Shown in pieces: positions 1-10,738 of a stretch of DNA of 64,000 bases; positions within the stretch are counted from its first letter, which is position 1, and each line of letters opens with the position of its first letter. Where the stretch lies: contig NZ_JAJNDA010000022.1 in assembly GCF_021026295.1 (NCBI RefSeq), positions 16,342 through 80,341 on the forward strand, read 5' to 3'. The DNA comes from Actinomycetospora soli (lineage in GTDB: Bacteria; Actinomycetota; Actinomycetes; Mycobacteriales; Pseudonocardiaceae). The notes under the pieces are model-generated. The model was not told the DNA's origin. It did no database searches and saw nothing but the letters and a program-made list of their open reading frames with translations. The position numbers were made by a program, and so were the translations under genes.

Positions 1-405
1 TACCTGGTGGAGACCTCGACGCTCACCGGCGCGCAGGTCGTGGCACTGGGCTCGCGCACCGCCGGGATCATGGGCGAGGACGCGTTCCGCGACCGGGTGA
101 CCGCGGCGGCCGCCTCGGTCGGCGAGGGCGCCTGGGCGATGCCGCTGCCCGAGGAGCTGCGCGGCGACCTCGACTCGCGGGTGGCCGACATCGCGAACGT
201 CACCAACCACCGCTTCGGCGGGATGCTCGCGGCCGGTCTGTTCCTGCGCGAGTTCGTGGCCGACGGCGTGCCGTGGGCGCACGTCGACGTCGCGGGGCCG
301 GCCTTCAACACCGGCGGGGCGCACGGCTACACGCCCCGCGGGGGCACCGGGATGCCGGTGCGGACCCTGGCCGCCGTCCTGGCCGACGTCGCCGCGCACG
401 GCTGA
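1..405 (+). CDS. pepA: Leucyl aminopeptidase (M17), C-terminal part
   Basis: The left edge cuts this gene; the open frame enters at base 1 and 134 codons remain before TGA at 403-405. The visible part is the C-terminal catalytic domain of a leucine aminopeptidase, a two-metal exopeptidase of the cytoplasm. Seen: a [11 protein letters not shown] segment near the edge, the [16 protein letters not shown] stretch that follows metal ligands in this family, and the HVDVAGPAF block near the end. In mycobacteria a pepA/pepB gene also sits just before the lipoyl-enzyme genes, which agrees with this context. The metal ligands and the start lie outside the window. Confidence 0.93.
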   Translation, partial: YLVETSTLTGAQVVALGSRTAGIMGEDAFRDRVTAAAASVGEGAWAMPLPEELRGDLDSRVADIANVTNHRFGGMLAAGLFLREFVADGVPWAHVDVAGPAFNTGGAHGYTPRGGTGMPVRTLAAVLADVAAHG

Positions 406-406
406 C

Positions 407-529
407 GTGATCGATCACCCCGGCGGCCGGTTTGCCTGCGGTGGAAGGATGGACGTCGAGAACCGGTTCCGACTCGTTCCGACGACGGGGCCGGCGGTTC
501 CCGAGCCGGTGACACCGGCCGTCGGGAAC
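407..529. promoter_or_regulatory. Palindrome and stem-loop between pepA and lpd
   Basis: A perfect 12-bp palindrome GTGATCGATCAC lies at 407-418, two bases after the pepA stop. A longer stem-loop lies at 497-529: GTTCCCGA pairs with TCGGGAAC and, inside it, GCCGGTG with CACCGGC, with a 2-nt bulge. The second may end pepA transcription or sit in the lpd leader; the first could be an operator. Roles are inferred. Confidence 0.4.
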
Positions 530-563
530 GCCGCACGTCACACGCCGACGCGGGAGAAGTGAG

Positions 564-1946
564 TTGAGCGAGAGCGACACCTACGACGTCCTCATCCTGG
601 GCGGGGGTTCCGGCGGCTACGCCTGCGCGTTGCGCGCGGCGCAGCTGGGGCTCTCGGTGGCGCTCGTCGAGCAAGACAAGCTCGGCGGGACCTGCCTGCA
701 CCGGGGCTGCATCCCGACCAAGGCGCTGCTGCACGCCGCCGAGGTCGCCGACAACGCCCGTGAGGGCGAGCAGATCGGTGTGAAGAGCTCGCTGTCGGGC
801 ATCGACATGAGCGGCGTCAACTCCTACAAGGACGGCGTCGTCGCGAAGCTCTACAAGGGCCTGCAGGGGCTGATCAAGTCCCGCAAGGTCACCATGATCG
901 AGGGCCACGGGCGCCTCGTCGGGCAGGACACCGTCGAGGTCGACGGCCAGCGCTACACCGGCCGCAACGTCGTGCTCGCCTCCGGCTCGTACTCCAAGAC
1001 GCTGCCCGGGCTCGAGCTCGGCGGCCGCGTCATCACCTCCACCGAGGCGATCAACCTCGACTACGTGCCCGACCGCGTGGTCGTGCTCGGCGGCGGCGTC
1101 ATCGGCTGTGAGTTCGCCAGCGTGTGGAAGTCCTTCGGGTCCGAGGTGACCATCGTCGAGGCGCTGCCGCACCTGGTGCCCAACGAGGACGAGTTCCTCT
1201 CCAAGCAGCTCGAGCGCCAGTTCCGCAAGCGCAAGATCGCCTACAAGATCGGCACGAAGTTCACCGGCGTCGAGCAGTCCGCCGACGCGGTGACGATCAG
1301 CCTGGAGAACGGCGAGCAGATCGAGGCCGACCTCCTGCTGGTGGCGGTCGGGCGCGGCCCGAACACCGCCGACCTCGGGTACGAGGAGCAGGGCGTCACG
1401 CTCGACCGCGGCTTCGTGCGCACCGACGAGCGCCTGCGCACCGGTGTCGGCAACGTCTACGCCGTCGGCGACATCGTCCCGGGCCTGCAGCTCGCGCACC
1501 GCGGCTTCCAGCAGGGCATCTTCGTCGCCGAGGAGATCGCGGGGCTCAACCCGCCGGTGATCGACGAGACGGGCATCCCGCGGGTCACCTACTGCGAGCC
1601 CGAGATCGCCTCGGTCGGCCTCACCGAGGCGCAGGCCAAGGAGGCCTACGGCGAGGTCGTCACCACGACCTACGACCTCGCGGGCAACGGCAAGTCGCAG
1701 ATCCTGCGCACCGCCGGCGCCATCAAGCTCGTCAAGGGCGGCACCGGCGACGACGCCCCGGTGGTCGGCGTGCACATGATCGGCGCCCGGATCGGCGAGC
1801 TCGTCGGGGAGGCGCAGCTGGTCTACAACTGGGAGGCTCTGCCGGTCGAGGTCGCGAACCTCGTCCACGCCCACCCCACGCAGAACGAGGCGTTCGGCGA
1901 GGCGCACCTGGCGCTCGCCGGCAAGCCCCTGCACGCGCACGGCTGA
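564..1946 (+). CDS. lpdA: Dihydrolipoyl dehydrogenase (E3)
   Basis: A 460-residue FAD enzyme that reoxidises the dihydrolipoyl group of 2-oxo acid dehydrogenase complexes with NAD. Seen: FAD-binding [17 protein letters not shown] near residues 13-29, the redox pair in [14 protein letters not shown] (C44 and C49), a second nucleotide-binding [13 protein letters not shown] region, the AVGDIVPG segment, and the C-terminal HAHPTQNE base (about H437 and E442). The TTG at 564 is taken as start because GGGAGAAG lies just before it and the protein then begins right at the first beta strand. It lies 37 bases before the E2 gene, so one operon is likely. Confidence 0.96.
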   Translation: MSESDTYDVLILGGGSGGYACALRAAQLGLSVALVEQDKLGGTCLHRGCIPTKALLHAAEVADNAREGEQIGVKSSLSGIDMSGVNSYKDGVVAKLYKGLQGLIKSRKVTMIEGHGRLVGQDTVEVDGQRYTGRNVVLASGSYSKTLPGLELGGRVITSTEAINLDYVPDRVVVLGGGVIGCEFASVWKSFGSEVTIVEALPHLVPNEDEFLSKQLERQFRKRKIAYKIGTKFTGVEQSADAVTISLENGEQIEADLLLVAVGRGPNTADLGYEEQGVTLDRGFVRTDERLRTGVGNVYAVGDIVPGLQLAHRGFQQGIFVAEEIAGLNPPVIDETGIPRVTYCEPEIASVGLTEAQAKEAYGEVVTTTYDLAGNGKSQILRTAGAIKLVKGGTGDDAPVVGVHMIGARIGELVGEAQLVYNWEALPVEVANLVHAHPTQNEAFGEAHLALAGKPLHAHG

Positions 1947-1983
1947 TCGCCCACACCGGTTCGACGAGGGAGTACCGAGCACG

Positions 1984-4017
<2,034 letters not shown>

Positions 4018-4039
4018 GCACCGCCCGTCCCGTCCCGAC

Positions 4040-4074
4040 CGAGGGCCCCGCCGCGAGCTGCGGCGGGGCCCTCG
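4040..4074. terminator. Terminator after sucB
   Basis: A perfect 15-bp stem (CGAGGGCCCCGCCGC with its complement) around the 5-nt loop GAGCT, 23 bases after the sucB stop. There is no long T-run, as is usual in actinobacteria. Confidence 0.8.
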
Positions 4075-4080
4075 TCGTCG

Positions 4081-4136
4081 GTGAGGCCCGGTGAGGCCCG
4101 GTGAGGCCCGGTGAGGCTCGGTGAGGCCCGGTGAGG
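4081..4136 (+). repeat. Tandem decamer repeat GTGAGGCCCG
   Basis: Five full copies of GTGAGGCCCG (the fourth has one change, GTGAGGCTCG) and a partial sixth lie directly after the sucB terminator and before the epimerase gene. The 10-bp period is close to one helix turn, so all copies would face the same side of DNA. No function is known to me. Confidence 0.85.
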
Positions 4137-4250
4137 GGAGGATTCGAGCGCTCTTGTGGCACGAGGGTTCCCCTCACGGGGCGAGGCCCGGACGAACCGG
4201 ACAGCGTGTCCAGGTCGCGCCGCACCCGCGACTCCGCGACGATCACCGTC

Positions 4251-5138
4251 ATGCGCGTCGTCATCTCAGGTTCCTCCGGGCTCATCGGCACCGCCCTGGT
4301 CCCCCACCTGCGCGCAGCCGGGCACGAGGTGATCCGCCTCGTGCGGCGCACCCCGCAGGCCCCGGACGAGCGCGGGTGGGACCCGCCGTCGGGCCGGATC
4401 GACGACGGCGCCCTCGACGGCGCCGACGCGGTGATCAACCTGTCGGGCGCGGGCATCGGCGACAAGCGCTGGTCGGGCGCCTACAAGCAGGAGCTGCGCG
4501 ACAGCCGCACCATCCCCACCGACGTGCTGGCCCGCGCCGTCGCCGCCCACGGGATCCCGGTGATGCTCAGCGGCTCGGCCGTCGGGTACTACGGCGACAC
4601 CGGTCAGGTCGCGGTGGACGAGAGCGGGGCCCGCGGGCGCGGGTTCCTCGCCGACCTCGTGCGCGACTGGGAGAACGCGACGGCCCCGGCGGTCGAGGCC
4701 GGCGCCCGCGTGGTGCTGATCCGCACCGGGCTGGTCCTCTCGCACTCCGGCGGTCTCATGGGTCGCCTCAAGCCGATCTTCTCGTTCGGGCTGGGCGGCA
4801 AGCTCGGCTCGGGCGAGCAGTACTGGCCGTGGATCTCCCTCGACGACGAGGTCGGGGCGATCACCTACGCCCTCGAGCACGACTCCGTGGTCGGCCCGCT
4901 CAACGCCACGGGCCCGGCGCCGGTGACGAACGCCGAGTTCACCAAGGTGATGGCGGCGACCGTGCACCGGCCGGCGCCGTGGATCGTGCCGGGCTTCGCC
5001 ATGCGCGCCGTGCTCGGGGAGTTCGCCGACGAGGGCGTCCTCGTCAGCCAGCGGGTGCTGCCCGGCGTACTGGAACGCGAGGGCTACACCTTCTCGCACC
5101 AGACGGTGCAGACCGCGCTCGCCGCGGTGCTGGAGTGA
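4251..5138 (+). CDS. TIGR01777-type NAD(P)-dependent epimerase
   Basis: A 295-residue extended-SDR-like protein (YfcH/TIGR01777 family, counterpart of Rv2216). Seen: N-terminal dinucleotide motif GSSGLIG (G7, G10, G13), INLSGAGIGDKRW, the SGSAVGYYGDTG segment in the usual active-site position, and the family's C-terminal VLPGVLEREGYTF signature. The ATG at 4251 puts the Rossmann motif at the very N-terminus; a longer frame upstream reads through the decamer repeat and is not coding. Its physiological substrate is unknown in the family. The TGA overlaps the GTG of the next gene, so the two are probably co-translated. Confidence 0.92.
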   Translation: MRVVISGSSGLIGTALVPHLRAAGHEVIRLVRRTPQAPDERGWDPPSGRIDDGALDGADAVINLSGAGIGDKRWSGAYKQELRDSRTIPTDVLARAVAAHGIPVMLSGSAVGYYGDTGQVAVDESGARGRGFLADLVRDWENATAPAVEAGARVVLIRTGLVLSHSGGLMGRLKPIFSFGLGGKLGSGEQYWPWISLDDEVGAITYALEHDSVVGPLNATGPAPVTNAEFTKVMAATVHRPAPWIVPGFAMRAVLGEFADEGVLVSQRVLPGVLEREGYTFSHQTVQTALAAVLE

Positions 5139-6415
5139 GCGGGGCGACGCGCAGCACGGCGGAGCCGGAGCGGGGCGGCGGGCCGCTGCCGGACGCGGTC
5201 GACGTCCTCGTCGTCGGGGCCGGGCTCGCCGGCCTCAACGCGGCGCGGACGGTGGCGCGGTCCGGGCGGTCGGTGCTGGTGTGCGAGGCGTCCGACGGGG
5301 TCGGCGGCCGGGTGCGGACCGACGTCGTCGACGGGTTCCTCGTCGACCGCGGGTTCCAGATCCTCAACACCTCCTACCCGGCGCTGCGCGCGGCCGTGGA
5401 CCTCGACGCGCTCGACCTGCACCCCTTCGTGCCCGGGGCCGCCGTGCGCACCGAGGACGGCGTGCTGCACCGGGTCGCGCGGCGCCCCACCTGGCTGCCG
5501 CGCACCGCGCTGACCCGGCTGATCTCGCTGCGCGGCAAGCTCGGCATCGCCGGCTTCACCGCCCGGTCGGTCCTGGTGCCGCCGCAGCGCCAGGCCGCCG
5601 CGCCCGAGCGGTCCGCGGCCGAGGACCTCGCCCGCTTCGGGCTCCGCGACGGCGACGTCGACCGCTTCCTGCGGCCGTTCCTCGCCGGGGTGCTGGGTGA
5701 CGGCGAGCTCGCGACGTCGTCGCGGGTCGTCTCCCTGTTCTGGCGCACCTTCGCCCTCGGGGACCTGACCCTGCCCGGCCGCGGCATCGGCGCGATGACG
5801 ACGCACCTCGCGGCCCGCCTGCCCGCAGGCACCGTGCGGCTGGACACCCCGGTCCGGGAGGTCGCCTCCGGCCGGGTGGGAACGGACGCCGGGACGGTGC
5901 GGGCCGGCGCGGTGATCGTCGCGACCGAGGGCACCGACGCGGCCGGGCTCCTCGGGGGCCGCGTCGAGGCGCCCCGGCCGTTCGCCCTGACCAGCCACTA
6001 CCACGTCACCGACCGCCCGCCGACCCGTCAGGGGCTGCTGCACCTCGACGGCACCGGCGGGCCGGTGGTCAACACGATGGTGCTCACCGCTGCGGTGCCG
6101 TCCTACTCCCCCGACCACCGCCACCTCGTGGTCTCCACGGTGCTCGGCGGCGAGGCGCTGCCCGAGCCGCGGCTGCGGGCCGAGCTCGAACGGATCTGGG
6201 GCACGGGGACGGCGCACTGGGAGCACCTCGCCACCCGCGAGATCCCGCACGCCCTGCCCGCGACCCCGCCGCCGACCCCGCCCGGCCTGCGCCGCCCCGT
6301 GGACCTCGGCGACCGCCTGTTCGTGGCCGGCGACCACCGGGACACCCCGTCCGTGCAGGGCGCGCTGGTCTCCGGCCGCCGCACGGCCCGGGCGGCGCTG
6401 GCGGCGCTGGGCTGA
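5135..6415 (+). CDS. FAD-dependent amine oxidase-like protein
   Basis: A 426-residue flavoprotein of the amine oxidase/protoporphyrinogen oxidase/phytoene desaturase superfamily. The FAD motif GAGLAGL is at residues 28-34, followed about 20 residues later by EASDGVGGRVRTD, the typical second FAD contact, and a C-terminal RLFVAGDHRDTPSVQGAL stretch that closes the FAD site. The start GTG (5135) overlaps the preceding stop (GTGA), giving a tight pair with the TIGR01777 epimerase. The exact substrate cannot be named. It is not part of the conserved mycobacterial order as I recall it, so it may be a lineage-specific addition. Confidence 0.88.
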   Translation: MSGATRSTAEPERGGGPLPDAVDVLVVGAGLAGLNAARTVARSGRSVLVCEASDGVGGRVRTDVVDGFLVDRGFQILNTSYPALRAAVDLDALDLHPFVPGAAVRTEDGVLHRVARRPTWLPRTALTRLISLRGKLGIAGFTARSVLVPPQRQAAAPERSAAEDLARFGLRDGDVDRFLRPFLAGVLGDGELATSSRVVSLFWRTFALGDLTLPGRGIGAMTTHLAARLPAGTVRLDTPVREVASGRVGTDAGTVRAGAVIVATEGTDAAGLLGGRVEAPRPFALTSHYHVTDRPPTRQGLLHLDGTGGPVVNTMVLTAAVPSYSPDHRHLVVSTVLGGEALPEPRLRAELERIWGTGTAHWEHLATREIPHALPATPPPTPPGLRRPVDLGDRLFVAGDHRDTPSVQGALVSGRRTARAALAALG

Positions 6416-6429
6416 GCCCGCCCCTTCCG

Positions 6430-6486
6430 GTGGCAGGAAAGCGTCGTTGCTGTCGCGGCGTGACAGCAACGACGCTTTCCTGCCAC
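6430..6486. terminator. Very long perfect hairpin before lipB
   Basis: Two perfect 25-nt arms (6430-6454 and 6462-6486) flank the 7-nt loop GCGGCGT. The arms begin GTGGCAGGAAAGCGTCG and the mirror ends CTTTCCTGCCAC. It lies 15 bases after the flavoprotein stop and 35 before lipB, so it can end transcription, but the length and perfection exceed what a terminator needs (see findings). Confidence 0.8.
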
Positions 6487-6520
6487 AGGGGGGTGCGCGC
6501 GCCGGAGTAGGTTCGACCCC

Positions 6521-7255
6521 ATGGGTTCCCACCGCGCGAGCAGTGAGCCGGTCGAGGTGCTCGACCTCGGCACCGTCGAGTACACCGCCGCGTGGGACCA
6601 GCAGCGTGCCCACCACGCCGCGCGGGCCGACGACTCCGGGCCCGACGTGCTCATGCTGCTCGAGCACCCCAGCGTCTACACCGCCGGGAAGCGCACCCAG
6701 CCCGAGGACCGTCCGGCCGACGGCACGCCCGTCGTCGACGTGGACCGGGGCGGACGGATCACCTGGCACGGCCCGGGGCAGCTCGTCGGCTACCCCATCC
6801 TCAAGCTCGGGCAGCCCTTCGACGTCGTCGACCACGTCCGTCGCCTCGAGGAGGCACTGATCGCGGTCTGCGCGAGCTACGGCCTCGACACGGGGCGCGT
6901 CGACGGCCGCTCCGGGGTGTGGCTCGCCGCGGGTGCCGGGCGGCCCGAACGCAAGATCGCGGCGATCGGGGTCCGGGTGGCCCGCGGCGTGACCCTGCAC
7001 GGGTTCGCCCTCAACGCCGACCCCGACCTCACCGCCTTCGGCGCGATCGTCCCCTGCGGGATCACCGACGCGGGCGTCACGAGCCTGACCGCCGAGCTCG
7101 GTCGGCGCGTCGGTGTGGACGACGTCCGCTCCGCCGTCCGTGACGCCATGCTGGCCGCGTTCGCGGGAGATCTGCCGGTCCGTGACCACTCCTTGGTCCG
7201 TCCGGAGGTCACGGATACGCTGATGGTGGGTAACGTCCCCGTCCAGATGTTGTAA
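6521..7255 (+). CDS. lipB: Lipoyl(octanoyl) transferase LipB
   Basis: A 244-residue cytoplasmic transferase that moves octanoate from acyl carrier protein to the lipoyl domains of E2 and GcvH; the first step of lipoate biosynthesis. Seen: the [19 protein letters not shown] block (residues 77-94), catalytic K145 in ERKIAAIG and catalytic cysteine C179 in [13 protein letters not shown]. Length is normal for the actinobacterial family. It precedes lipA, with two CAP proteins and an oxidoreductase between them, whereas in mycobacteria lipB and lipA are adjacent. Confidence 0.96.
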   Translation: MGSHRASSEPVEVLDLGTVEYTAAWDQQRAHHAARADDSGPDVLMLLEHPSVYTAGKRTQPEDRPADGTPVVDVDRGGRITWHGPGQLVGYPILKLGQPFDVVDHVRRLEEALIAVCASYGLDTGRVDGRSGVWLAAGAGRPERKIAAIGVRVARGVTLHGFALNADPDLTAFGAIVPCGITDAGVTSLTAELGRRVGVDDVRSAVRDAMLAAFAGDLPVRDHSLVRPEVTDTLMVGNVPVQML

Positions 7256-7348
7256 TCTTTCAACCGGCTAGCTGCTCTCAGTGACCGCTCGTCGCGGATG
7301 GTGACGACAAACGTCGTGCGGGTCCGGTCGGCCGCCGACCGTGGTGGC

Positions 7349-7846
7349 ATGAACCACGACGACATCCGAACGGCAGGCCGACGCGGCCGCGCGGGCGCCG
7401 GGCTCGTCGCGGCCCTGGTCCTGGCCGGACTCACCTTCCTCGCGCCGGCCGCGTCCGCCGCGGTGACCCCGACCCAGGCGACCTGGCTCTCCCAGGTCGT
7501 GTCCCTCACCAACCAGCAGCGGCAGCAGGCGGGCTGCAAGGCCCTCGTCCGCGACGCGCGCATCGACCGCGCCGCCCAGGCCCACGCGGAGTGGATGGCC
7601 TCGACCGGCACGTTCTCGCACACCGGGCAGAACGGGTCGAGCTTCGTCGACCGCCTCAAGGCCGCCGGCTACCCGAGCCCGGGCGGCGAGAACATCGCCT
7701 ACGGCCAGGCCGACGCGAAGGCCGTGGTCACCGCGTGGATGAACTCCGCCGGCCACCGCGCCAACATCCTCAACTGCCGGTTCACCACGATCGGCGTGGG
7801 CGTGGCCGGGACCCGGAACTACTGGGTCCAGAACTTCGGCTACTGA
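7349..7846 (+). CDS. Secreted CAP-domain (SCP/PR1) protein 1
   Basis: A 165-residue exported protein. A basic N-terminus and a hydrophobic run (GAGLVAALVLAGLTFLAPA) end in ASA-A near residue 37, a good signal peptidase site. The rest is one CAP domain with the family signatures WMASTGTFSHTG, PGGENIAYG and SAGHRANILNC, and two cysteines (in AGCKAL and LNCRF) that could form a disulfide. CAP proteins bind sterols, lipids or cell-wall material in different lineages; the role here is unknown. ATG 7349 is chosen since longer starts push the signal peptide inwards. A close relative follows 160 bases downstream. Confidence 0.9.
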   Translation: MNHDDIRTAGRRGRAGAGLVAALVLAGLTFLAPAASAAVTPTQATWLSQVVSLTNQQRQQAGCKALVRDARIDRAAQAHAEWMASTGTFSHTGQNGSSFVDRLKAAGYPSPGGENIAYGQADAKAVVTAWMNSAGHRANILNCRFTTIGVGVAGTRNYWVQNFGY

Positions 7847-7871
7847 GTCATCCCGAGTCATCCCGACGACG

Positions 7872-7915
7872 GGTGCGGTCGTCCGGGGCAGTCGGCTGCC
7901 CCGGACGGCCGCACC
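7872..7915. terminator. Terminator after CAP protein 1
   Basis: A 20-bp stem with one G-T wobble (left arm GGTGCGGTCGTCCGGGGCAG, loop TCGG), 25 bases after the stop. The base of the stem overlaps a copy of the dispersed 14-mer TCCCGACGACGGGT. Confidence 0.75.
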
Positions 7916-8005
7916 GTTCGTCGACCGCCCCGCCCCGACGGACCGTTCGCCGCCCCCGCCGCCCGTGACCTTCCCGTGACCTGACGCTCCTGCCAGGTTC
8001 GGCGC

Positions 8006-8698
8006 GTGGGCCTCCATCGCTTCGAGCACGACCCGCGCCGGCAGCGACGCTCCCGGACCGTCGTCGGCGTCGGCGCCGCGGTCGTCGTGCTCGGCCTCCT
8101 CGCCGCCGTGCTCACCCTGCGGCCCTGGTCGGCCGACACCGCGGTGCAGGACGCCGGCGCGGTCGCCGCCCTGCCCGCCCTGCCCGCGCTCCCCGCCCCG
8201 GTCCCCCTCGCCCTGCCGCCCCTCCCCGCGGCGGCACCGGTCCCCACGACCACCACGGCGTCGAGCACGACGACCACCACGGCGACCACGACCACCCGCC
8301 GCACCACCACCCGGGCCGCCGCACCCGCCGTCGCGACGGGACCGACCGGCCGGGTCCTCGCCCTCGTCAACGCGGAGCGGGCCGAGGCCGGCTGCGGCCC
8401 GGTCGCCGGCAACGCCACACTGGACCGGGCCGCCGCGGACTACGCGGCCCTCATGGCGCGCACCGGGACGTTCTCGCACACCGGTCCCGACGGCTCGGAC
8501 TTCTCCGACCGGGTGCGGGCGGCGGGCTACGACGACCCGGGTGGCGAGAACATCGCCCAGGGACAGACCAGCGCGGACGAGGTCATGGACGACTGGATGA
8601 ACTCCCCCGGGCACCGCCGCAACATCCTGGACTGCTCCTTCCGCACCCTCGGGGTGGGCGAGGCGGAGAACTACTGGGTGCAGGAGTTCGGGCGCTGA
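8006..8698 (+). CDS. Membrane-anchored CAP-domain protein 2
   Basis: A 230-residue paralogue of the previous CAP protein. After a short basic cytoplasmic segment there is one membrane helix (about residues 19-38), then a long Ala-Leu-Pro stretch, a Thr-Ser-rich linker (about 85-107; a likely O-mannosylation region), and a C-terminal CAP domain with LMARTGTFSHTGPDG, PGGENIAQG and SPGHRRNILDC. GTG at 8006 gives the first residues before the helix. The two CAP genes look like a tandem duplication in which one copy kept a cleavable signal and the other became anchored. Confidence 0.87.
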   Translation: MGLHRFEHDPRRQRRSRTVVGVGAAVVVLGLLAAVLTLRPWSADTAVQDAGAVAALPALPALPAPVPLALPPLPAAAPVPTTTTASSTTTTTATTTTRRTTTRAAAPAVATGPTGRVLALVNAERAEAGCGPVAGNATLDRAAADYAALMARTGTFSHTGPDGSDFSDRVRAAGYDDPGGENIAQGQTSADEVMDDWMNSPGHRRNILDCSFRTLGVGEAENYWVQEFGR

Positions 8699-8722
8699 GC
8701 GCCCGCCGACCTCCGAACGACC

Positions 8723-9646
8723 TCAGAGGCCGCACACCTGGGCGACGAACTCCAGGTGCTCCAGGTCGGACAGGTCGAGCACCTGCAGGTACACCCGCTG
8801 CACGCCGACCGCGCCGAACGCCTCGAGCCGCTCGGTGACCTCCGCGGCGGTCCCGGCGATGCCGTGGGCGCGCAGCTCGTCGGGCTCGCGGCCGATCGCG
8901 GCGGCCCGCCGCACCACGTCGGCCTCGGTCGCCCCCGCGCAGAGCACCTGGGCCGTGGACCGGTGCAGGGCTGTGGGGTCGCGCCCGATCGCCGCGCACG
9001 CCTCGTCCACCCGGCCGTACTGCGCCGCGACCTGGTCGACCGACGCGAACGGCACGTTGACCTCGTCGGCGAACCGCGCCGCCAGGGCGGGCGTGCGCCG
9101 GGGGCCGGACCCGCCCACGATGATCGGCGGGTGCGGCTCCTGCTGCGGCTTGGGCAGCCCGGGGCTCTCGGTGAACCGGTAGTGGTCGCCGTGGAAGGTG
9201 TAGGTCTGCCCCACCGGCGTGCGCCACGCCCCGGTGAGCACCTCCAACTGCTCGGCGAGCATGTCGAAGCGGGCACCCGTCGTCGGGAAGGGGATGCCGT
9301 AGGCGTGGTGCTCGGCCTCGTACCAGCCGGTGCCGATGCCGAGTTCCACGCGGCCGCCGGACATCTGGTCGACCTGGGACACGGCGACGCCGAGCGGGCC
9401 GGGCAGCCGGAAGGTGACCGACGTCATCATCGTGCCGAGCCGGATCGTGGAGGTCTCGCGGGCGAGGGCACCGAGGGTGACCCACGCGTCGGTCGGTCCG
9501 GGTAGGCCGGTCGAGCCGTTCATGGCGAGGAAGTGGTCGGAGCGGAAGAAGGCGTCGAAGCCGCAGTCCTCCGCGCACCGGGCGACGCGGAGCAGGTCCT
9601 CATACGTGGCACCCTGCTGCGGTTCGGTGAAGATCCGGAGGTCCAT
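8723..9646 (-). CDS. LLM-class flavin/F420-dependent oxidoreductase
   Basis: A 307-residue luciferase-like monooxygenase-family protein. Seen: N-terminal beta strand DLRIFTEPQQ, the FFRSDHF region, TIRLGTMMTSVTFR, GGRVELGIGTGWYEAEH and PPIIVGGSGPRRTPALAARFAD, all characteristic of the family that often uses coenzyme F420 in actinobacteria. An F420:NADP reductase is also encoded in this window, which supports F420 use. It starts with ATG at 9646, is transcribed away from lipA, and shares a 44-base divergent spacer with it. The substrate is unknown. Confidence 0.9.
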   Translation of the reverse strand: MDLRIFTEPQQGATYEDLLRVARCAEDCGFDAFFRSDHFLAMNGSTGLPGPTDAWVTLGALARETSTIRLGTMMTSVTFRLPGPLGVAVSQVDQMSGGRVELGIGTGWYEAEHHAYGIPFPTTGARFDMLAEQLEVLTGAWRTPVGQTYTFHGDHYRFTESPGLPKPQQEPHPPIIVGGSGPRRTPALAARFADEVNVPFASVDQVAAQYGRVDEACAAIGRDPTALHRSTAQVLCAGATEADVVRRAAAIGREPDELRAHGIAGTAAEVTERLEAFGAVGVQRVYLQVLDLSDLEHLEFVAQVCGL

Positions 9647-9690
9647 AGCGTTGATCAGCCTAACGGGGGAGCGGGCGTAGTCTGGTACCC

Positions 9691-10713
9691 GTGACCACGA
9701 GCGCTGACCCCACGGCCCCGGCCGGACGCAAGCTGCTCCGCCTCGAGGTCCGCAACTCGCAGACGCCGATCGAGCGCAAGCCCGACTGGATCCGCACGCG
9801 GGTGCAGACCGGTCCGAACTTCTCCGAGCTCAAGGGCATGGTGCGCTCGGCGGGCCTCGCGACGGTGTGCGAGGAGGCGGGCTGCCCCAACATCTACGAG
9901 TGCTGGGAGGACCGCGAGGCGACCTTCCTCATCGGCGGCGAGCAGTGCACCCGGCGGTGCGACTTCTGCCAGATCGACACCGGGAGGCCCTCGCCGCTCG
10001 ACCGGGACGAGCCCCGCAAGGTCGCCGAGTCGGTGCGCCAGATGGGCCTGCGCTACTCGACGATCACCGGCGTCGCCCGTGACGACCTCGACGACGGCGG
10101 GTCCTGGCTCTACGCCGAGACGGTCCGCCAGGTCCACGCGCTGAACCCCGGCACCGGCGTCGAGCTGCTGATCCCCGACTTCGACGACCGGGACGACCAG
10201 CTCGGCCCGGTCTTCGACTCCGCCCCCGAGGTGCTCGCGCACAACCTCGAGACGGTGCCGCGCATCTTCCGCCGCATCCGCCCGGCGTTCCGCTACGAGC
10301 GCTCGCTCGACGTGATCCGCAAGGCGCGCGCCGCGGGCCTCGTTACGAAGTCCAACCTCATCCTCGGCATGGGCGAGACCCCCGAGGAGGTCACGGCGGC
10401 GATGCAGGACCTGCACGACGCCGGGTGCGACCTGCTGACCCTCACCCAGTACCTGCGCCCCTCGCTGCGCCACCACCCGGTGGAGCGCTGGGTGAAGCCC
10501 GAGGAGTTCGTCGAGCACCGGGACGCCGCCGTGGAGATGGGCATCGCCGGCGTCATGGCCGGGCCGCTGGTGCGCTCGTCGTACCGCGCGGGCCGGCTCT
10601 ACGCGCAGGCGAAGCTGCACCGCGGCGAGGCGCTGCCCGAGGGCATGGAGGAGCTGGCCGCCGAGGGCGAGGCGCGCCAGGAGGTCGGATCGGTCCTCGC
10701 GCGCCGCACGTAG
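9691..10713 (+). CDS. lipA: Lipoyl synthase LipA
   Basis: A 340-residue radical SAM enzyme that inserts two sulfurs into the octanoyl chain on lipoyl domains. Both cluster motifs are intact: auxiliary cluster cysteines C60, C65 and C71 in [13 protein letters not shown], and the radical SAM motif C86-x3-C90-x2-C93 in CTRRCDFC. The conserved C-terminal SSYRAG serine region is also present. GTG at 9691 is the start; an alternative further in would remove the basic N-terminus but not the clusters. With lpdA, sucB and lipB this window carries E2, E3 and cofactor assembly together. Confidence 0.97.
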   Translation: MTTSADPTAPAGRKLLRLEVRNSQTPIERKPDWIRTRVQTGPNFSELKGMVRSAGLATVCEEAGCPNIYECWEDREATFLIGGEQCTRRCDFCQIDTGRPSPLDRDEPRKVAESVRQMGLRYSTITGVARDDLDDGGSWLYAETVRQVHALNPGTGVELLIPDFDDRDDQLGPVFDSAPEVLAHNLETVPRIFRRIRPAFRYERSLDVIRKARAAGLVTKSNLILGMGETPEEVTAAMQDLHDAGCDLLTLTQYLRPSLRHHPVERWVKPEEFVEHRDAAVEMGIAGVMAGPLVRSSYRAGRLYAQAKLHRGEALPEGMEELAAEGEARQEVGSVLARRT

Positions 10714-10738
10714 GTGCGCATCCGGCAGAATGGTGAAC

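Noticed and set aside
327..1982. 551-codon minus-strand open frame opposite lpdA, and similar long frames opposite sucB, glnA1, the 5-7 kb genes and others
   Set aside because: They mirror the third-position GC of the real genes, have no ribosome site and translate to low-complexity Arg/Ala/Asp/Val sequence.
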